Of a DNA stretch of 64,000 nucleotides, positions 1-11,339 are shown piece after piece. The notes under the pieces are model-generated. The model did no database searches, was not told where the DNA came from, and worked only from the letters and a program-made list of their open reading frames with translations. How positions within the stretch are numbered: the stretch's first letter is position 1; each line of letters begins with the position of its first letter. Both the position numbers and the translations under genes were made by a program. This DNA is from Isoetes taiwanensis. Lineage: Eukaryota > Streptophyta > Lycopodiopsida > Isoetales > Isoetaceae. The stretch is from contig JAJEKV010000004.1 in assembly GCA_021234155.1 (NCBI GenBank), positions 8,618,109-8,682,108 of the forward strand, written 5' to 3'.

Positions 1-765
1 GTCTTCTTGGATCGGAGCAAAAGGCTGGGCTGCTTGACACGGCGATTAAGTTCACGTGGTACCGTTGTGCCATGAGACCCATATCTATCGAATAGTTGTC
101 GGATAGTCTATGCTAATGTCGGGGGGATTTCTCCCCGGACAAAAGCTGTTGGAACCCTCATGCCGGTGGTATGGGGGAACCTCAATGGCTCTGCCATCAA
201 TGGCCCAGCAAAGCCGTCCCCAGAATACCGGTACTCCCTCCCTACCCGAGCTTTGTGTCGACCCGCTCAATCTCCGGTGGTCGTCCTCCTGGCAAAACCC
301 TAATACGATTCGGCCTCGAGTCGACATCTTCCTCCTCCAAATGGCCTTTCTGTTCGGGAGGATAAAATTTGATGAGCATCATTACCATATCAGGTTGCTC
401 AACAAGGGTATATGGGAGGCTGGCGTAGGGTTCAATAGGATGAGGAATGGCTACGAGAAGTGATAGACGGGATATGGAATCTATCGTTGTTCTCAAACCT
501 ATTGACCAGCTCATCCAACAAGATGTCGATGAGGGCTGGGTCGGTAGCCATGTGCTTAGCAATCATGGCGTAGATCTCCACGATGCTCATGGTGGGCCGG
601 ATCCGGGGCGCTCTTGGTAATGGCCATAGCGGGGGTAGTCGGGCGGCGAAAGGGATGGCAAAGGGGCGCTAAGATGCACAAGGCACAAGGGCGCAGGATC
701 AAGGTCCGGTCACGGTGGCGATGGCGGGGCGGCTTCAGCGGTTGGAGGCACGGAAGCAAAAGCAA
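1..765 (-). pseudogene. H3-fusion ORF1 of element A, copy 1 (5' part, frameshifted)
   Basis: This is the copy-1 counterpart of 13535-14299. Pieces of the same protein appear in shifting minus frames, for example the start [10 protein letters not shown] near 620, [18 protein letters not shown] around 340-410, and EVPPYHRHEGSNSF near 150. Many indels relative to copy 2 break the frame. The histone H3 part lies off the left edge of the window. Because copy 2 is open throughout this part, some breaks may be consensus errors instead of real mutations. Confidence 0.8.
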
Positions 766-847
766 ATGGCGAAATGGTTTGTTAAGCGGCCAATTAACTT
801 TTAAAATTTCAAAATTTTTCTTATTAACTTCAAAATTTTATTATTAA

Positions 848-1358
848 AAAAAAAATATATGGCGAAAATATCGGCGCCACATACGGTCGGCGCCGATGGC
901 ATTATCTCGGGCTTACGCCTCGTTGGGTGTCGTCGAAATGCAAGCGGCCCGAGTTGACTGGCGGGCCCGCGTTGATTTGGAATACGGGCAATTCGAGCAA
1001 ACAAACATTTGGGCGCCGAACTTGACCAAAGCGACAAAAGGCAAGCGGCGCCGAATTCGATTTTGGGCTGCCCTTGACCATTTTTCGCACGAGTTGATTT
1101 GTTCTAGGGTAATTCAAGCACGCCCGATCCAAGGAAACCATCTCCTTCGTCATTTAAGCTACCCACCCGACACTGTTAGGCCTCAATCTTGGCCCCTCCA
1201 CTTCAAAGCTACAATTTCTTAACTTAACCTAACACCAAGCCAAACAACAAAGAGAACTAACGACACATTGACTTAGCCTCCTCCTAACTACCGTGCTACG
1301 AGTTAGTGTTTGGCGGTGCTATGATTTCGAGCAGCGAAATCGCGGCTCTGACTCTGCT
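848..1358 (-). other. Untranslated leader of element A, copy 1, with damaged PBS
   Basis: This is the stretch between the LTR and ORF1 in the minus-strand element. It matches about 14395-14900 of copy 2. The primer-binding site next to the LTR is altered: GGCTCTGACTCTGCTTG near 1344-1360 stands where copy 2 has GGCTCTGATACCAC. No gene is seen. Confidence 0.7.
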
Positions 1359-2975
1359 TGTGGCGCTCCCGAGAATATATCGACCCTGGGGCGTATACAT
1401 GCGGGGACTTTCCCCTCCCATGGCAACCATCTCACCATGGCGGGGGCCCCCTCGGTCTATTCAGGCCATCTATGAAATGAGGCCGAAAGAAGGACACGAA
1501 GGGGTCATTCGCCCCGCCGAGTGGGACTCCTACGTCGCGGAAGCATGAATACAAGGGTTAGCACCACGGCATGAATATACATAAATAACCACCCGCGAGG
1601 GGGGTGGCGCATCCATCTAATATACCAGCGGCGTAGAATATGCATCTAATCCTACGAAAACACCCGGAACCGGGTTCTACCCGGCTCGAGACTCGTGAGG
1701 ATCGACCGGATACTTTGGGCCTCAAGGGATCAGCAGGCCGGAGTCTTGGCATGGCGTTGGGCGGCATAGAACATTGGCTGGGGTTGTCCCTCCATCGCCC
1801 CTCTGTGCACACTTTGCGGATGGGTCGATTCATGCTATGGCTTTGCTATAGCCTTGGGAGAGCGCAAACTTCGGGGCATCACCCTCGAGCCTACTCGAGG
1901 TTCATGGCGCCTGGTCGATGAGGAAGGAGGGGGGGCGTCCCCTTCCGAATCACGCAGTGGTTCCATGGGTGAGCTAGAGAATACGTGCGCATCGGCGACC
2001 CCGCATCCGTGCGACTTACTCACCCTAAATCTACTCAAAGTGCATGGTGCTCCATACGGATCACACCTCTACACCCGGGGAGTGTCGGACCCATACCCGA
2101 CCCTCAAGCGTGGCCCGGCTATCGAGGCCTAGCCTTTGTAGGAGTCTCGGGGAGCCTTGTATGCTCATGCAAGACCCCACCCCTCATGTCACCTGCTTGT
2201 GTTCCTTGTGCGGTGCTAAGCCGGACCATAGCATCTAGGACCCGGTGGGTTCTTGTGCACAGAGCCGCATTTAATGGGACCGCATGTGGCGCTATCTAGG
2301 AGCATACTACAATACTGCGGTTCGAGAGGCCTCTACCCCGTAATCCCCCCGTTTGAGTCGGATTAAACAAAGAACTAACAATCCATCCTTTCGGAGTAAG
2401 AACCGAATTGAATATAAAGAGAACTTGTTTGTACAATCAAGGGTTAGTTTCTATGATTGATTCACAAAGAGACAGAGAGAGCGGACACAACCAAGTGTTA
2501 ACTAGAATTCACATAGTCACCTACGAATTACGGGCTGGACTCGTTTCCATGGGGGCCTCCATCTTCTCGGGAGTTGAGAATTCATTTGTTACTTCACGAG
2601 GGACGCATTTGTTATGGTGATCTTACGCAAAGTGTCGATGGGCCCGGCTCACGGCCTTCCTTGGTCGATCTTGAGGAGTCAATCCCGAGGGGGATAGGGG
2701 TCAAGTTGGCATCCAAACTTGGCAATCCCCATGCTACCCAATCGATTGGGGCAGGTGGCGCCTTCCCAAATGGTAATTAGCCTAATTTCCTAGGTTATAG
2801 GTTATTATTATTAATGTGTTAAATTAGCATAGCTAATTTAATCCTTTTTAAGGTAACCCTCTAGGTTGCAATTAAGTTCCCATACCCCCATGGTAGCGTA
2901 CCTTTGGGGAGTGGCGTGCTTGTATTTGTATGCGTGTCCGTTATAGTAGACCGTATAAATACGTGGAGCGTCACA
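1359..2975 (-). mobile_element. 5' LTR of H3 element A, copy 1
   Basis: On the plus strand the LTR begins TGTGGCGCTCCC (copy 2: TGTGACGCTCCC) and ends GAGCGTCACA at 2975. Length is about 1617 bp, against 1605 bp in copy 2. The flanking base run GAACC at 2976-2980 would be the target duplication, but the partner end is outside the window. Copies 1 and 2 share the same flank, so they arose by duplication after a single insertion. Confidence 0.85.
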
Positions 2976-3280
2976 GAACCATCAAAGACATCACCATCAC
3001 TAATGGTTGCATTATCCTCATCATGAGGAATCTGATCAGGGGCTGCATGAGTGTCTTTATCACTGTCATCATTACTACTGCTGGAAGAGCTAGGCTCACT
3101 GTTATTAATTGCTGGAAGGGCTGAGGAGGAGATGCCTTGTCCAATGCTAAAATCAGATTCACCAAAGTGCACGCTTTTTTTATTAAGAACTTTTCTGGTA
3201 GCAGGGTTATAAAGCTTGAAGCCTTCGCTATTCTTGCAATATCCTAACAAGATAGCGCACGGAGGTTGTCCTCCATGGCC
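2976..3280 (-). pseudogene. Ty1/copia polyprotein relic, copy 1
   Basis: Minus-strand reading gives GYCKNSEGFKLYNPATRKVL followed by a serine/aspartate-rich linker. This is the conserved stretch between integrase and reverse transcriptase of Ty1/copia polyproteins (the family pattern is G-Y-x-x-x-S-K-G-Y-R-L-Y-N-P). The LTR of H3 element A sits directly in this reading frame, so A inserted into an older copia element. The copia sequence upstream of the match ends near 3265, where unrelated DNA begins. Confidence 0.75.
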
Positions 3281-4356
3281 GGAGGGTGAAGTGGCTTAAA
3301 TCATACTTCAAAGTCATGTTTTCACAATCAATCAAAATTGCTACTTTAAAACAATAGAATACTTGATACCATGACTTTATAAGAATTGGCCTGAAGAAAT
3401 CTTTGGTGCTCATCATGGAACAAGGATTGCAGAAGTATAAAGACAAGTCTAATAGAGCAGAGAATGGAAGTACATATTTTGTTAGCATAGAAATGAGAGA
3501 ACTCCTTGAAGACCTTTGATCAGATTTTTGTCACAGAGAGCTTCAAACATCTGAGGAGCAGGTTTTGTAGAGGAATAAAATATTGATGCATAGCCTAACT
3601 CCAAACCTCGCAAGAAAAAGTAAAACCCAATGATCCCAGACTCAAAATGCAAGATCTATGCAATGCACATACCAAGAATCTCCATCTCCATAGCTAAATG
3701 AAGATCTCTCTCTCTCTTCCTCCGTCCCTCCCTCTTTCCCCCCCAAGAATGATAGCCATATATGACAGGCGGTCTGGTGCAATTTCTATATTTTAAGTTT
3801 GGACCAGTGAATGTATATTGCGTTGTGCGGTCTTGATGAAGGAGTTATGTATGTGATAATTATGGGTGTTTTGTTTATGCGTGCTTTGTTTTAATGGTTT
3901 TGTTTCAGGTGCTTGATTTGAATTCTAGGATTTGGAGTTTGCAGACGATGAATGCATGAAAGTGAGGCTTAGTTAATTTATTGCGTCATGTAAATGAAGA
4001 ACCACGTGAAATAGATAGTGGAATCGTCGGATCCTTAGAAACACATGAAACAATGTATGAAGAATTCAAATAGAAAAGAAAGAAGGGGGGTGCAAAAGAA
4101 CTTAGGAACTGTTAATTGAGGATATGAAGATTGCTAAGAATTTAATGGCATGAAATACATGGAAGTTGCAAGCAAAGTAAAGCTACTTAAAAATGAAAAG
4201 GCATGTCTTTTGTTGCTCAATAGTTATGGGTCGAGTTCTGAGCCTAGGCCCTATCGGAGGTAATGATTTGGAGTCCACGGTTCATCTCAAACGTGCATTT
4301 ATCCTGGCTCTTCAATACGCTTTGGCGCAATGATCGAGGATCTGCCTTCATTGTAG
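3281..4356. other. No gene recognised (flank, copy 1)
   Basis: AT-rich sequence with a short CT-rich run near 3705-3745. Nearly identical to 16811-17773. I see no supported coding region. Confidence 0.5.
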
Positions 4357-5596
4357 CTAATGTGCCTCTAATGGATAAGCGAGAAATTTGTCAAGCAATG
4401 CTCCTACCATTGTGATATATAGCATCTTGGATGCAGTGTCAATGTCGCCGAATATTGTTAACTCTTCCGTCATGTTGGCGTCCCTGCACTTGTTGCAGAG
4501 ATTGTCTGACACTACCTTGTTGCAAGCATTGCATGTCTTCACAACCTTGTTGTCACTAGTTATATTCAATCTCAATGTGCCTGAGACCTGCACATCCAAA
4601 AATGTTTGATTAGTGGAAAGCTGTATCAAAGAAGGTGACAAGTGAGGACAATTTTGGCTTAGTTTTAGTAGGAAAAGATATGCTTTGGTATTGTCTAGTG
4701 CTGCGAAGACTTCGTTTGTTTGAGTGTCGCCACTATGTCATCGTCTGAAAACTATAATTCATCCAGAAACCATCTTGACACTGCGCCCTCTACAATCTTG
4801 AATGCTATTGTAGCCTCCACAAATGTTAAACTAGTCTGGCCATATTGGCCTTCAGGGTCTTGAATAAGACAACAGGTTTACGCCTTAAAAGAAACAAACG
4901 TTTGAGCTTCTCAAACACATGCGCCTCTTCAGACCATGAACTTCAATTCTGCAACATCCTTTGTGCCGCACCCATCTGCGACTAGCAAACAAGGGAACAT
5001 CGCATGTTCTTTGACCCTGACGATAACAACTAGTAGGTCGACGTATATGGGTTGGTCATGGGTCGTGCTTAACAATGACCATATGTTTGGACCATCTATA
5101 GGCAATAAGGAAAGCATAACTCCAGGCCCTTCAATGGATGCCACCTCGATGTTCCTTAGAATCTTTATGGTGTTTACACAATCTCCGAACTCATACACCG
5201 GATTTCTCTTCCTTACACCGAAATTACGTATGGAGATCCAAAGCCTGGTCTCAATACAGTTTGCAATTCCATGCCCCGTTCCTCGTCTGCAGTTATCGTG
5301 ATTGTGTGCATTGCATGCTTGTCCACGATGTCCACATTCGATGCCCTGTAACTGTTGGATGTTGCTCGTAGCAGATTCCCGTATTGGATTAGAATGAGTA
5401 CATGTATCTCGTTTCCAGAAGCAGCAAACAAACAAGTTGATTTCTGGATCGTTTTTGTTGACTTCGGATTGGGCATGTCAACAAAATCCCTGCTTGCCAC
5501 GCGCTTGGTGCCACTGGATGATGCATTCTGCACTGCCACACTAGTTAATGTGATCTGAAAGAAAGAAGGACAAGCAATGGAGGTTAATGATGACAA
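4357..5596 (-). pseudogene. OB-fold/zinc-ribbon protein exons, copy 1 (RPA1- or POT1-like)
   Basis: Three minus-strand segments look like exons of one gene. 5596-5213 follows a splice-acceptor-like TTTCTTTCAG. 5150-4929 contains PIYVDLLVVIVRVKEHAMF and LLVADGCGTKDVAELKF, a beta-strand pattern typical of OB folds. 4641-4357 contains a four-cysteine pattern, CNAC then 8 residues then CNKC, inside a hydrophobic segment, as in the zinc ribbon of RPA1-type C-terminal OB domains. These proteins bind single-stranded DNA. Assignment to RPA1 versus POT1 is not possible by eye. Copy 2 differs by single bases near 4371-4390, which changes the 3' reading. Confidence 0.4.
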
Positions 5597-5686
5597 GCAA
5601 TGGAGGTTTATTTGTTGATAGTTGGAAGAATCGCTCCTCCACCATTTTTATATATGGCAAAAAAAGGGTTTTCTGCATGTTTGATC

Positions 5687-5803
5687 ATAAAGGCACCTTT
5701 TCATAAAATGCAAAGTATTGGGTATATAAAGGCACCTTTTCGTAAAATGCAAAGTATTGGGTATTTAAAGGCACCTTTTCGTAAAATGGAAAGTATTGAG
5801 TAT
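5687..5803 (+). repeat. Tandem repeat, 3 x 39 bp, copy 1
   Basis: Three head-to-tail units begin at 5687, 5726 and 5765, each with AAAGGCACCTTTTCRTAAAA and ending in AGTATTGRGTAT. They differ at a few bases. The same array lies at 19218-19334 in the second duplication copy. Confidence 0.9.
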
Positions 5804-6135
5804 TTAAGAGATTGTGATAGTGAAGCATTCAAAGGTGTGCGAAAACATTGAAGCATCGATTATCCTCAAGCAACGGCACGGCTCCGAACTTCAAACCTAT
5901 TGAAGGTAATTCCTCTGCAGGTTATGTTTTCATACTTCTACCTTCTTTGTATTGTCTTTGGATGTATTTTTCAATCCTGTTGATCTTTACCAAGGGAGGC
6001 ATTAGCCGCAGAACATATTGTCTAATCCCATAAAAAGTATGACATTATTATCTGGGAATTTCTACCAAGGGGTGCATGCGTTGGCCTTTGTTGTCAAGAA
6101 GAGAAAGATGGTCCAAAACCCATCTCTTGATGCTT
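5804..6135. other. No gene recognised, up to the duplication junction
   Basis: AT-rich flank identical to 19335-19666. It ends at the junction TTGATGCTT|CTTCC at 6135/6136. Confidence 0.5.
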
Positions 6136-6900
6136 CTTCCACCAAGGCCTGCATTTCTAGAAGGAGTTGTTGCGAGACCTCCACTTTAGAAATAGGATTA
6201 TGCCACGTGTCTGGAGTAAGACATTGATAGCCATAAGTTATCATGAAGGGAGACATTCTAGAAGACTCCTGCTTTGTACTGTTGTAGGCGAATTCTACCA
6301 AGTAAATATAATCCGCCCATTGTGACTGTTTACTCCATACATAGCTTCTTAGCATATCTTCGATAATACGATTGATACGCTCTGTTTGACCATCTGTCTG
6401 AGGATGGTAGGCTGTACTCATGGCAAGCTTGGTCTGGATGGTGGCGAAGAAATCCTTCCAGAATGCACTGACAAACTTAGGATCCCTATCCGATACAATT
6501 ACTCTCGGCATCCCGTGCAACCTGAAAATTTCCTTTGCAAAGAGCAAGGCGGTGTCGGCGGTGTCCGTGGTGCGACATGGCGGGGAAGTGAGCCATCTTT
6601 GATAATTTGTCGACCCCGACCATTAAGGCATCATCCCACGGAGATGCGTGGAAGCCCCACAATGAAATCCATGGTTATGACTTCCCACTTGGCGTTGGGC
6701 ACATCCAAAGGTTGCAACTCCCGGGAACTCTTAATTGCTCGGCCTTGGTTTGCCGACAAACGACATTAATTTGATGTACCTAGCAATATCCTTCTTCATG
6801 GAAGGCCAAAAATAGGCTGGAGCGGATCTTAAAGTAAGTTTTCATAAAACCCGCATGTCACGCTATAGGGCTGTTGTGTGTGTCATGGAGAATCGGCTTT
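6136..6900 (-). pseudogene. Ty3/gypsy integrase of H3 element A (3' truncated)
   Basis: The minus strand encodes a gypsy-type integrase core. The first catalytic Asp lies in a TMDFIVGLP-like segment near 6665. The second is in VSDRDPKF (codon 6490-6488). The Glu is in QTDGQTERIN (codon 6382-6380), giving a D-35-E spacing. CRQTKAEQLRVPG near 6770 matches the region just after the zinc-binding H2C2 motif. The segment before 6547 is frameshifted. The gene is cut at 6136 by the duplication junction, so the integrase C-terminus (and any chromodomain) and the 3' LTR are missing. The open frame then runs on into flank-derived sequence, making an artificial C-terminus. Confidence 0.88.
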
Positions 6901-7317
6901 TCGCACCCCCGAAGTATTTGGAACACACAACTTATCTTTGTAATATAATAAATTGCCCTCCTTCTTATATGAGCGGAATGCTTCACGTTCTCTATCTATC
7001 CAGACGGGCTTCCTTACCCAAACTTTCCCAAATATTACGAATTAGGGATCGTGGCCAAGGTCTGCATTCTATTTGCTTCCCAAACTTCATTTGGTGAGTG
7101 TGGAAATGGCATTACAATGGGTGCGGGTTATGAAGGGATGGCGTGACAAAGCATCCATAACCACATTGTGCTTCCCTCGGTTTATATACAATCTCAAGTC
7201 ATATTCCTCGAGGAATTCCATCCATCTGTGGCGTAGATTGATTTAATTTGGGTGGATAAATAGCGGAGACTCGATGATCCATATCCGGCTGAAATCTTCT
7301 ACCAAGAAGGTAGTGTC

Positions 7318-8340
7318 TCAAATCACGGAGAGCACGCGAACGACCGCCGACAATTCGGTCATGGGTAGGATATCATTTTGCTCTGCATCGTTCATCTTCT
7401 TTGAATCGTAAGCAATAACTCTCCTCTCCTGCATTAGAACTCCACCAGTAGCTATCTTACTAGCGTCGGTGGCTACTGATTTATCCTTTTCAGGATCAGG
7501 CAAGGTAAGGACCGGTGCGGATGTTAAGGCATCCTTGAGCTTAAAGCCGACTTGGACTTTTGTTTTCCAATGTTCCATCCAATCCTTTACTTTCTCATGC
7601 CTTGTGAGATTAGTAAGAGGTGCGGCAATTGTTGCAAAATCCTTAACAAATTTCCGATAATATCCTGCGAGTCCCAAGAAACTCCGGACCTCTCGAAACA
7701 TTAGCTGGAATGGGCCAATCCTTTCTTTGCTTCTATCTTAGCTGGGTCTGTAGCAATTCCTTCTTTGAGATAATATGCCCCAAATAGTCTACCCCTGAGT
7801 GGCGAACTTGCATTTAGAGAACTTGGCAAAGAGTGATGGCCTTTAGCTTTTGCAAAGCTAATCGAAGATGTTGTTCATGTTGCTGCAAGGTTTTACTATA
7901 GATGAGAATGTCATCAAAGAAAATGACAACAAAGTCATCCAAGTATTGGCGGAAGATGTCATTCATCAACCGCATAAACGCGTTGCGTGGGCGTTGGTCA
8001 ATCCAAAAGGCATGACGATTGAATTCATAATGCCCATATCGAAAACCTAAAAGCGGACTTATGGATGTCCTCTTCCTTAATCCTTATCGATGGTACCGGG
8101 GCGCAAATCAATCTTTGAGAAATATTTTGCTCCTTGTATGGCGGTCCATAAGATCATACGCCCTAGGCAAAGCATAGCGATTCTTGATGGTATGCTTATT
8201 GAGTTGCCTATAATCAATACACATCCTTAAGGAGCCATCTTTCTTCTTGACAAAAGAATAGGAGCGCCAAATGGTGAAACTCTTGGGCGAATAAACCCCA
8301 AATTCGGTAACTCTTGTAGTTTCTTAAGCTCGCTAACTCA
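7318..8340 (-). pseudogene. Ty3/gypsy reverse transcriptase / RNase H of element A
   Basis: Minus-strand pieces in the expected order: a palm segment with VVIFFDDILIYSKT near 7925 (the YxDD box in its FFDD form), then FREVRSFLGLAGYYRKF from 7701 (RT connection), then VATDASKIATGGVLMQE near 7460, the first catalytic segment of gypsy RNase H. The frame is broken between pieces by single-base shifts, as in the rest of this element. This enzyme copies element RNA into DNA; it is not intact here. Confidence 0.88.
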
Positions 8341-8869
8341 GGAGGACTCATTCGATGCGGGCTTTCTTTGGTAGGCTTAGTACCGGTTCAAGAGTTATCT
8401 CACATTCCACCCCTCTCGAAAGGAGGAAGCTTGTGGATCTCATCACGGAAAAAAGATCGCTAAATTCTCGAAGAAGGTTAGCAATGTCCGATGGTAAAGG
8501 CGTCGATTACTTCTTCTTTGTTTGGAGTCCGACTCAATGGAAGCAAGTTTAATGAGGCAAAGGAGTTCATTCTGCGTATAGCTTTTCCTAGCTGCTTCAT
8601 TGACATTGATTGCATGGCGGAGTGTAATGAATCACCTTTTATCGTCACACGTGCTCCATTAGCGGCGTTGAAGGTGACCTCCGTTTCTCACGATCTATGT
8701 GGGCCTGGCAGGCGCTAAAAACTCCATTCCCACAATAAGATCATATTTGCCAATGTCCATTAATTGGCACCCAAGGCAACCGGTGCACGGCAACCGCATT
8801 TTAAGGTTAATACTGACGGCCATGAGTGTGTGCGATTTTACAGCTAGCTAATGTGGCCGGCTTAGGTGG

Positions 8870-9240
8870 GATCTCAACATTTCATTTGCGATTGCACGGG
8901 CCATTCTAGGAGAAGCAAAATTATGCGCATTACCCGTGTCCATCAAAATTATGAAGGGCTTCTTGTCTACTTGGCCTATTGTAGAAATAATGTAAGGCTG
9001 ACTTTCAGCGTTACTTTGTTTCTATAGCGGCAAGAATATGAGACGCACCATGAATGTACTTTCGGGGAGCCTCGTCCTCCCATGAGCAAGATTGGACTCA
9101 ATCTTCCCAATCAGGTCGGCCATGGCCAACCGAAAGAAGCGTCTAGCGTGGACGTCACGGACAATTCTGCATGAAGTGTCGGGCCTCATCTGCCAGGTAG
9201 CATGCCTTATCCCGTGAACTGTTCTCACGGCCTCTTTAGG
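8870..9240 (-). pseudogene. Element A protease and Gag tail region (frameshifted)
   Basis: The reading ILMDTGNAHNF near 8930-8965 is a retropepsin-like active site (D-T-G, one per monomer). Upstream, 9022-9228 holds cysteine-containing Gag-tail sequence, too frameshifted to write a clean zinc knuckle. The position between gag and RT fits a gypsy gag-pol order. Confidence 0.65.
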
Positions 9241-9287
9241 AATGGATCAGAAGAGGCCCGAACTTCCTTACCAAAGCATTGTTTCGC

Positions 9288-10320
9288 TTATCCGGGCGTG
9301 CTAAAGGCGACTTTCTTGTCCTGGCGGCCATAAGAATTGTGTTGAGAGGGCCCCGGACTTGGCGAACGGGGTTTGTAAGGTGTGGACGGCCGTGGCTGCG
9401 AGTAAGGAGCAGGTCGCGGATACTGGTTCTTTGGCATGTCTTCCTCAAGGCTTAATGCCTTAGCTTCCGCCTCTGCTACTGATTTTGGGTCTATGGCCTT
9501 GACCATACGTTTAATGGATGGGGCCAACCCTTCAATGTAGCCCTCACGCCCTTTTCTCATTCATTCTGGTACATACAACCTCAAACGCATGAATTGTCGG
9601 TGTAGGCTGCGACCGACATGCCCTTGTTCCAACTTTGTAGAAGGTGCGAATCTGTTGGCATTTGTGTGCACGAGGCACGTAATGCGATTTAAAAGCCTTA
9701 GCGAACTTCTTGAACTTGCATACGCTCTGTCCGGGTGCTTAGCTCGGTGTAACCCTTCCACCAAATCTTGAGGCAGCTCGGTGAAGGTTAGTGGTGGCGA
9801 CCTTCCCTGTATCTTTTCTCTGTCATTCCGTATGACTTCCCGAATTCCTTCATTTCGTCCAACCAAGATTCGCATTCAAGCCTCCTCTAGATTTCCCATC
9901 AAACCGAGCCAACTTCGGTTTTTCCATATACTAGTGATGGTCAGTATCAACGGTTTTTCGGTACTCCTTATCCTTACGCCTTTGAATGGTCATTGTCGAT
10001 AGCGAGGATTGAGGAAGAACCGAAGTGGTTGAATGTGAGGAAGCGGGCGCTATCCTTAGAGGAACCGATGACGCTTAGTATGAGTCCTCCTTTGTACCCG
10101 GCATGGGGGGGCTAGCTCACGGGGCGATGGTATGGTTGTCAGGTGGACTCAATGGTCGTGGAGGTAATTCCGGTCCGTTCTCCTGAGTATGTGGCAGTGG
10201 ATTGGTATGCAAGATATAAGCCTGTAACTCACCGAGTTGCCTTTTCATTAACATCAATTCCCGTTCGGGGGTGAGCCCTCTTGGCGTTGGAGGGTGTTTG
10301 CCAAGCGGCGTTACGTACAC
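9288..10320 (-). pseudogene. Gag of H3 element A (frameshifted)
   Basis: The minus strand starts at 10320 with a proline-rich N-terminus containing LTPERELMLMKRQLGELQ. Downstream pieces include FMRLRLYVPE and GYIEGLAPSIKRMVKAIDP, then AEAKALSLEE, which match the plant gypsy Gag family and closely parallel Gag of element B (GYIEGLNSNIKRLVRAINP, ALSLEE). Several frameshifts separate the pieces. Gag would form the virus-like particle. Confidence 0.82.
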
Positions 10321-10507
10321 CGTCTATAGGAATCATTTATAAAAATATAAGCAGATTTACATTAATGTACAATCCCTTTTTAAGTTAATCGAGACAAAAG
10401 TATATACAAACAGAAAACAATATTTGTATTTCATTCAAGTTGAGTACAACAACGGGTTGATTGATACATGGATTGAGATAAAAGTAGGTATGATACAATG
10501 GGAACTT
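10321..10507. other. Short spacer between ORF3 and gag
   Basis: AT-rich, with no ORF and no recognisable LTR sequence. Confidence 0.4.
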
Positions 10508-11059
10508 TTAAAGTTCTACTTGCACACAGCGTAACCACAACAACGAAAACATAACGGAAGAGACCAAGCCTAGGGGTTGGCGAAGGGTACTGAGGATCGC
10601 GTGAGCGGTACTCTCCCCGCATTTCGGACGAAGTTTATAGCGTGCCCAGGCTTGGACAATGATTGCTTGGTACTCCCATGTTGGGCTGATAATCAGAAGG
10701 TTAAAGAGCCTTCGCATCGCATAAAAGAGTTGCCAAAGATGGTCGTTGGCGTCCTCGAAGGCTTCGTGCCTGGTCATATTCCAGTAGTCCCAGGTACGAC
10801 ACAGGGTCATCTTCAGATCCTCGAAAGCTCGATCCCTGAGGATGTTAACTATCTCCAGCCCTTTGTCAGGGTCGTAGAGTTCCCCTGGTGGCGGTGGTTC
10901 GGTTTCATAGCCTTCCTCCCACTCTGGATATTCACCATATCTCTGGCCATAGTCCTGGCCTGGCGGCCCGGGATCGTCCCTCCTAACCATATCGGTGATT
11001 CTCTCCTCATATTCCCAAATGGTTTCCTCTGCAATATAGTTGGAATAAATAGAGAACAT
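10508..11059 (-). CDS. ORF3, element A-specific protein of unknown function
   Basis: A 183-codon open frame between ORF2 and gag on the element's coding strand. The N-terminal third is acidic and rich in Pro, Gly and Tyr (for example EWEEGYETEPPPPGE). The middle is helix-forming and rich in Trp, Leu and aromatic residues (AFEDLKMTLCRTWDYWNMT, DANDHLWQLFYAMRRLF). No family is recognised, and I find no counterpart in element B, where gag follows ORF2 after only about 300 bp. The frame is open through a region where neighbouring genes are broken. The last roughly 20 residues may lie beyond the natural stop if a frameshift is present. Confidence 0.5.
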   Translation of the reverse strand: MFSIYSNYIAEETIWEYEERITDMVRRDDPGPPGQDYGQRYGEYPEWEEGYETEPPPPGELYDPDKGLEIVNILRDRAFEDLKMTLCRTWDYWNMTRHEAFEDANDHLWQLFYAMRRLFNLLIISPTWEYQAIIVQAWARYKLRPKCGESTAHAILSTLRQPLGLVSSVMFSLLWLRCVQVEL

Positions 11060-11339
11060 TTTGTAATTCCATTATATTCTAAAGTTTTAATACTTTTGAA
11101 GAGGATGTCATATAAAAAAAACACACAATTCAATAATACTCCTCAAGAGAACTTTATATTTAATAAGTAAATAAGGTACACCATTTGTCGATATGGTCCA
11201 TTCAATTGCCATTCGAAAATCCCAGAACACACATAGATATATATATATATATAAGAAAAACTAGCAAAACATATATATATATATATACATTTTTCATAGC
11301 AAAATTATACTAGGAACTAGGCCCTGCCTCTTGATCCTT
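11060..11339. other. Spacer with two short AT dinucleotide runs
   Basis: (AT)n tracts at about 11227-11252 and 11271-11287. No gene is seen. Confidence 0.5.

Larger units (their letters stand above)
1..6135. repeat. Partial left copy of a 13.5-kb tandem duplication
   Basis: Bases 1-6135 match about 13535-19666 in the same orientation, at an offset of 13531 in the right part. Both copies agree up to the sequence ATCTCTTGATGCTT (ending at 6135 and 19666) and then diverge. At 6136 the copy runs straight into the integrase region of H3 element A, whereas copy 2 continues into unique AT-rich DNA. This is the junction expected of a head-to-tail duplication of the unit 6136-19666. Only the last 6.1 kb of this copy lies in the window. 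An assembly duplication is the alternative explanation. Confidence 0.9.

Noticed and set aside
10577-11170. 197-codon plus-strand frame
   Set aside because: Antisense shadow of ORF3 of element A; gene order and strand of the element favour the minus frame.
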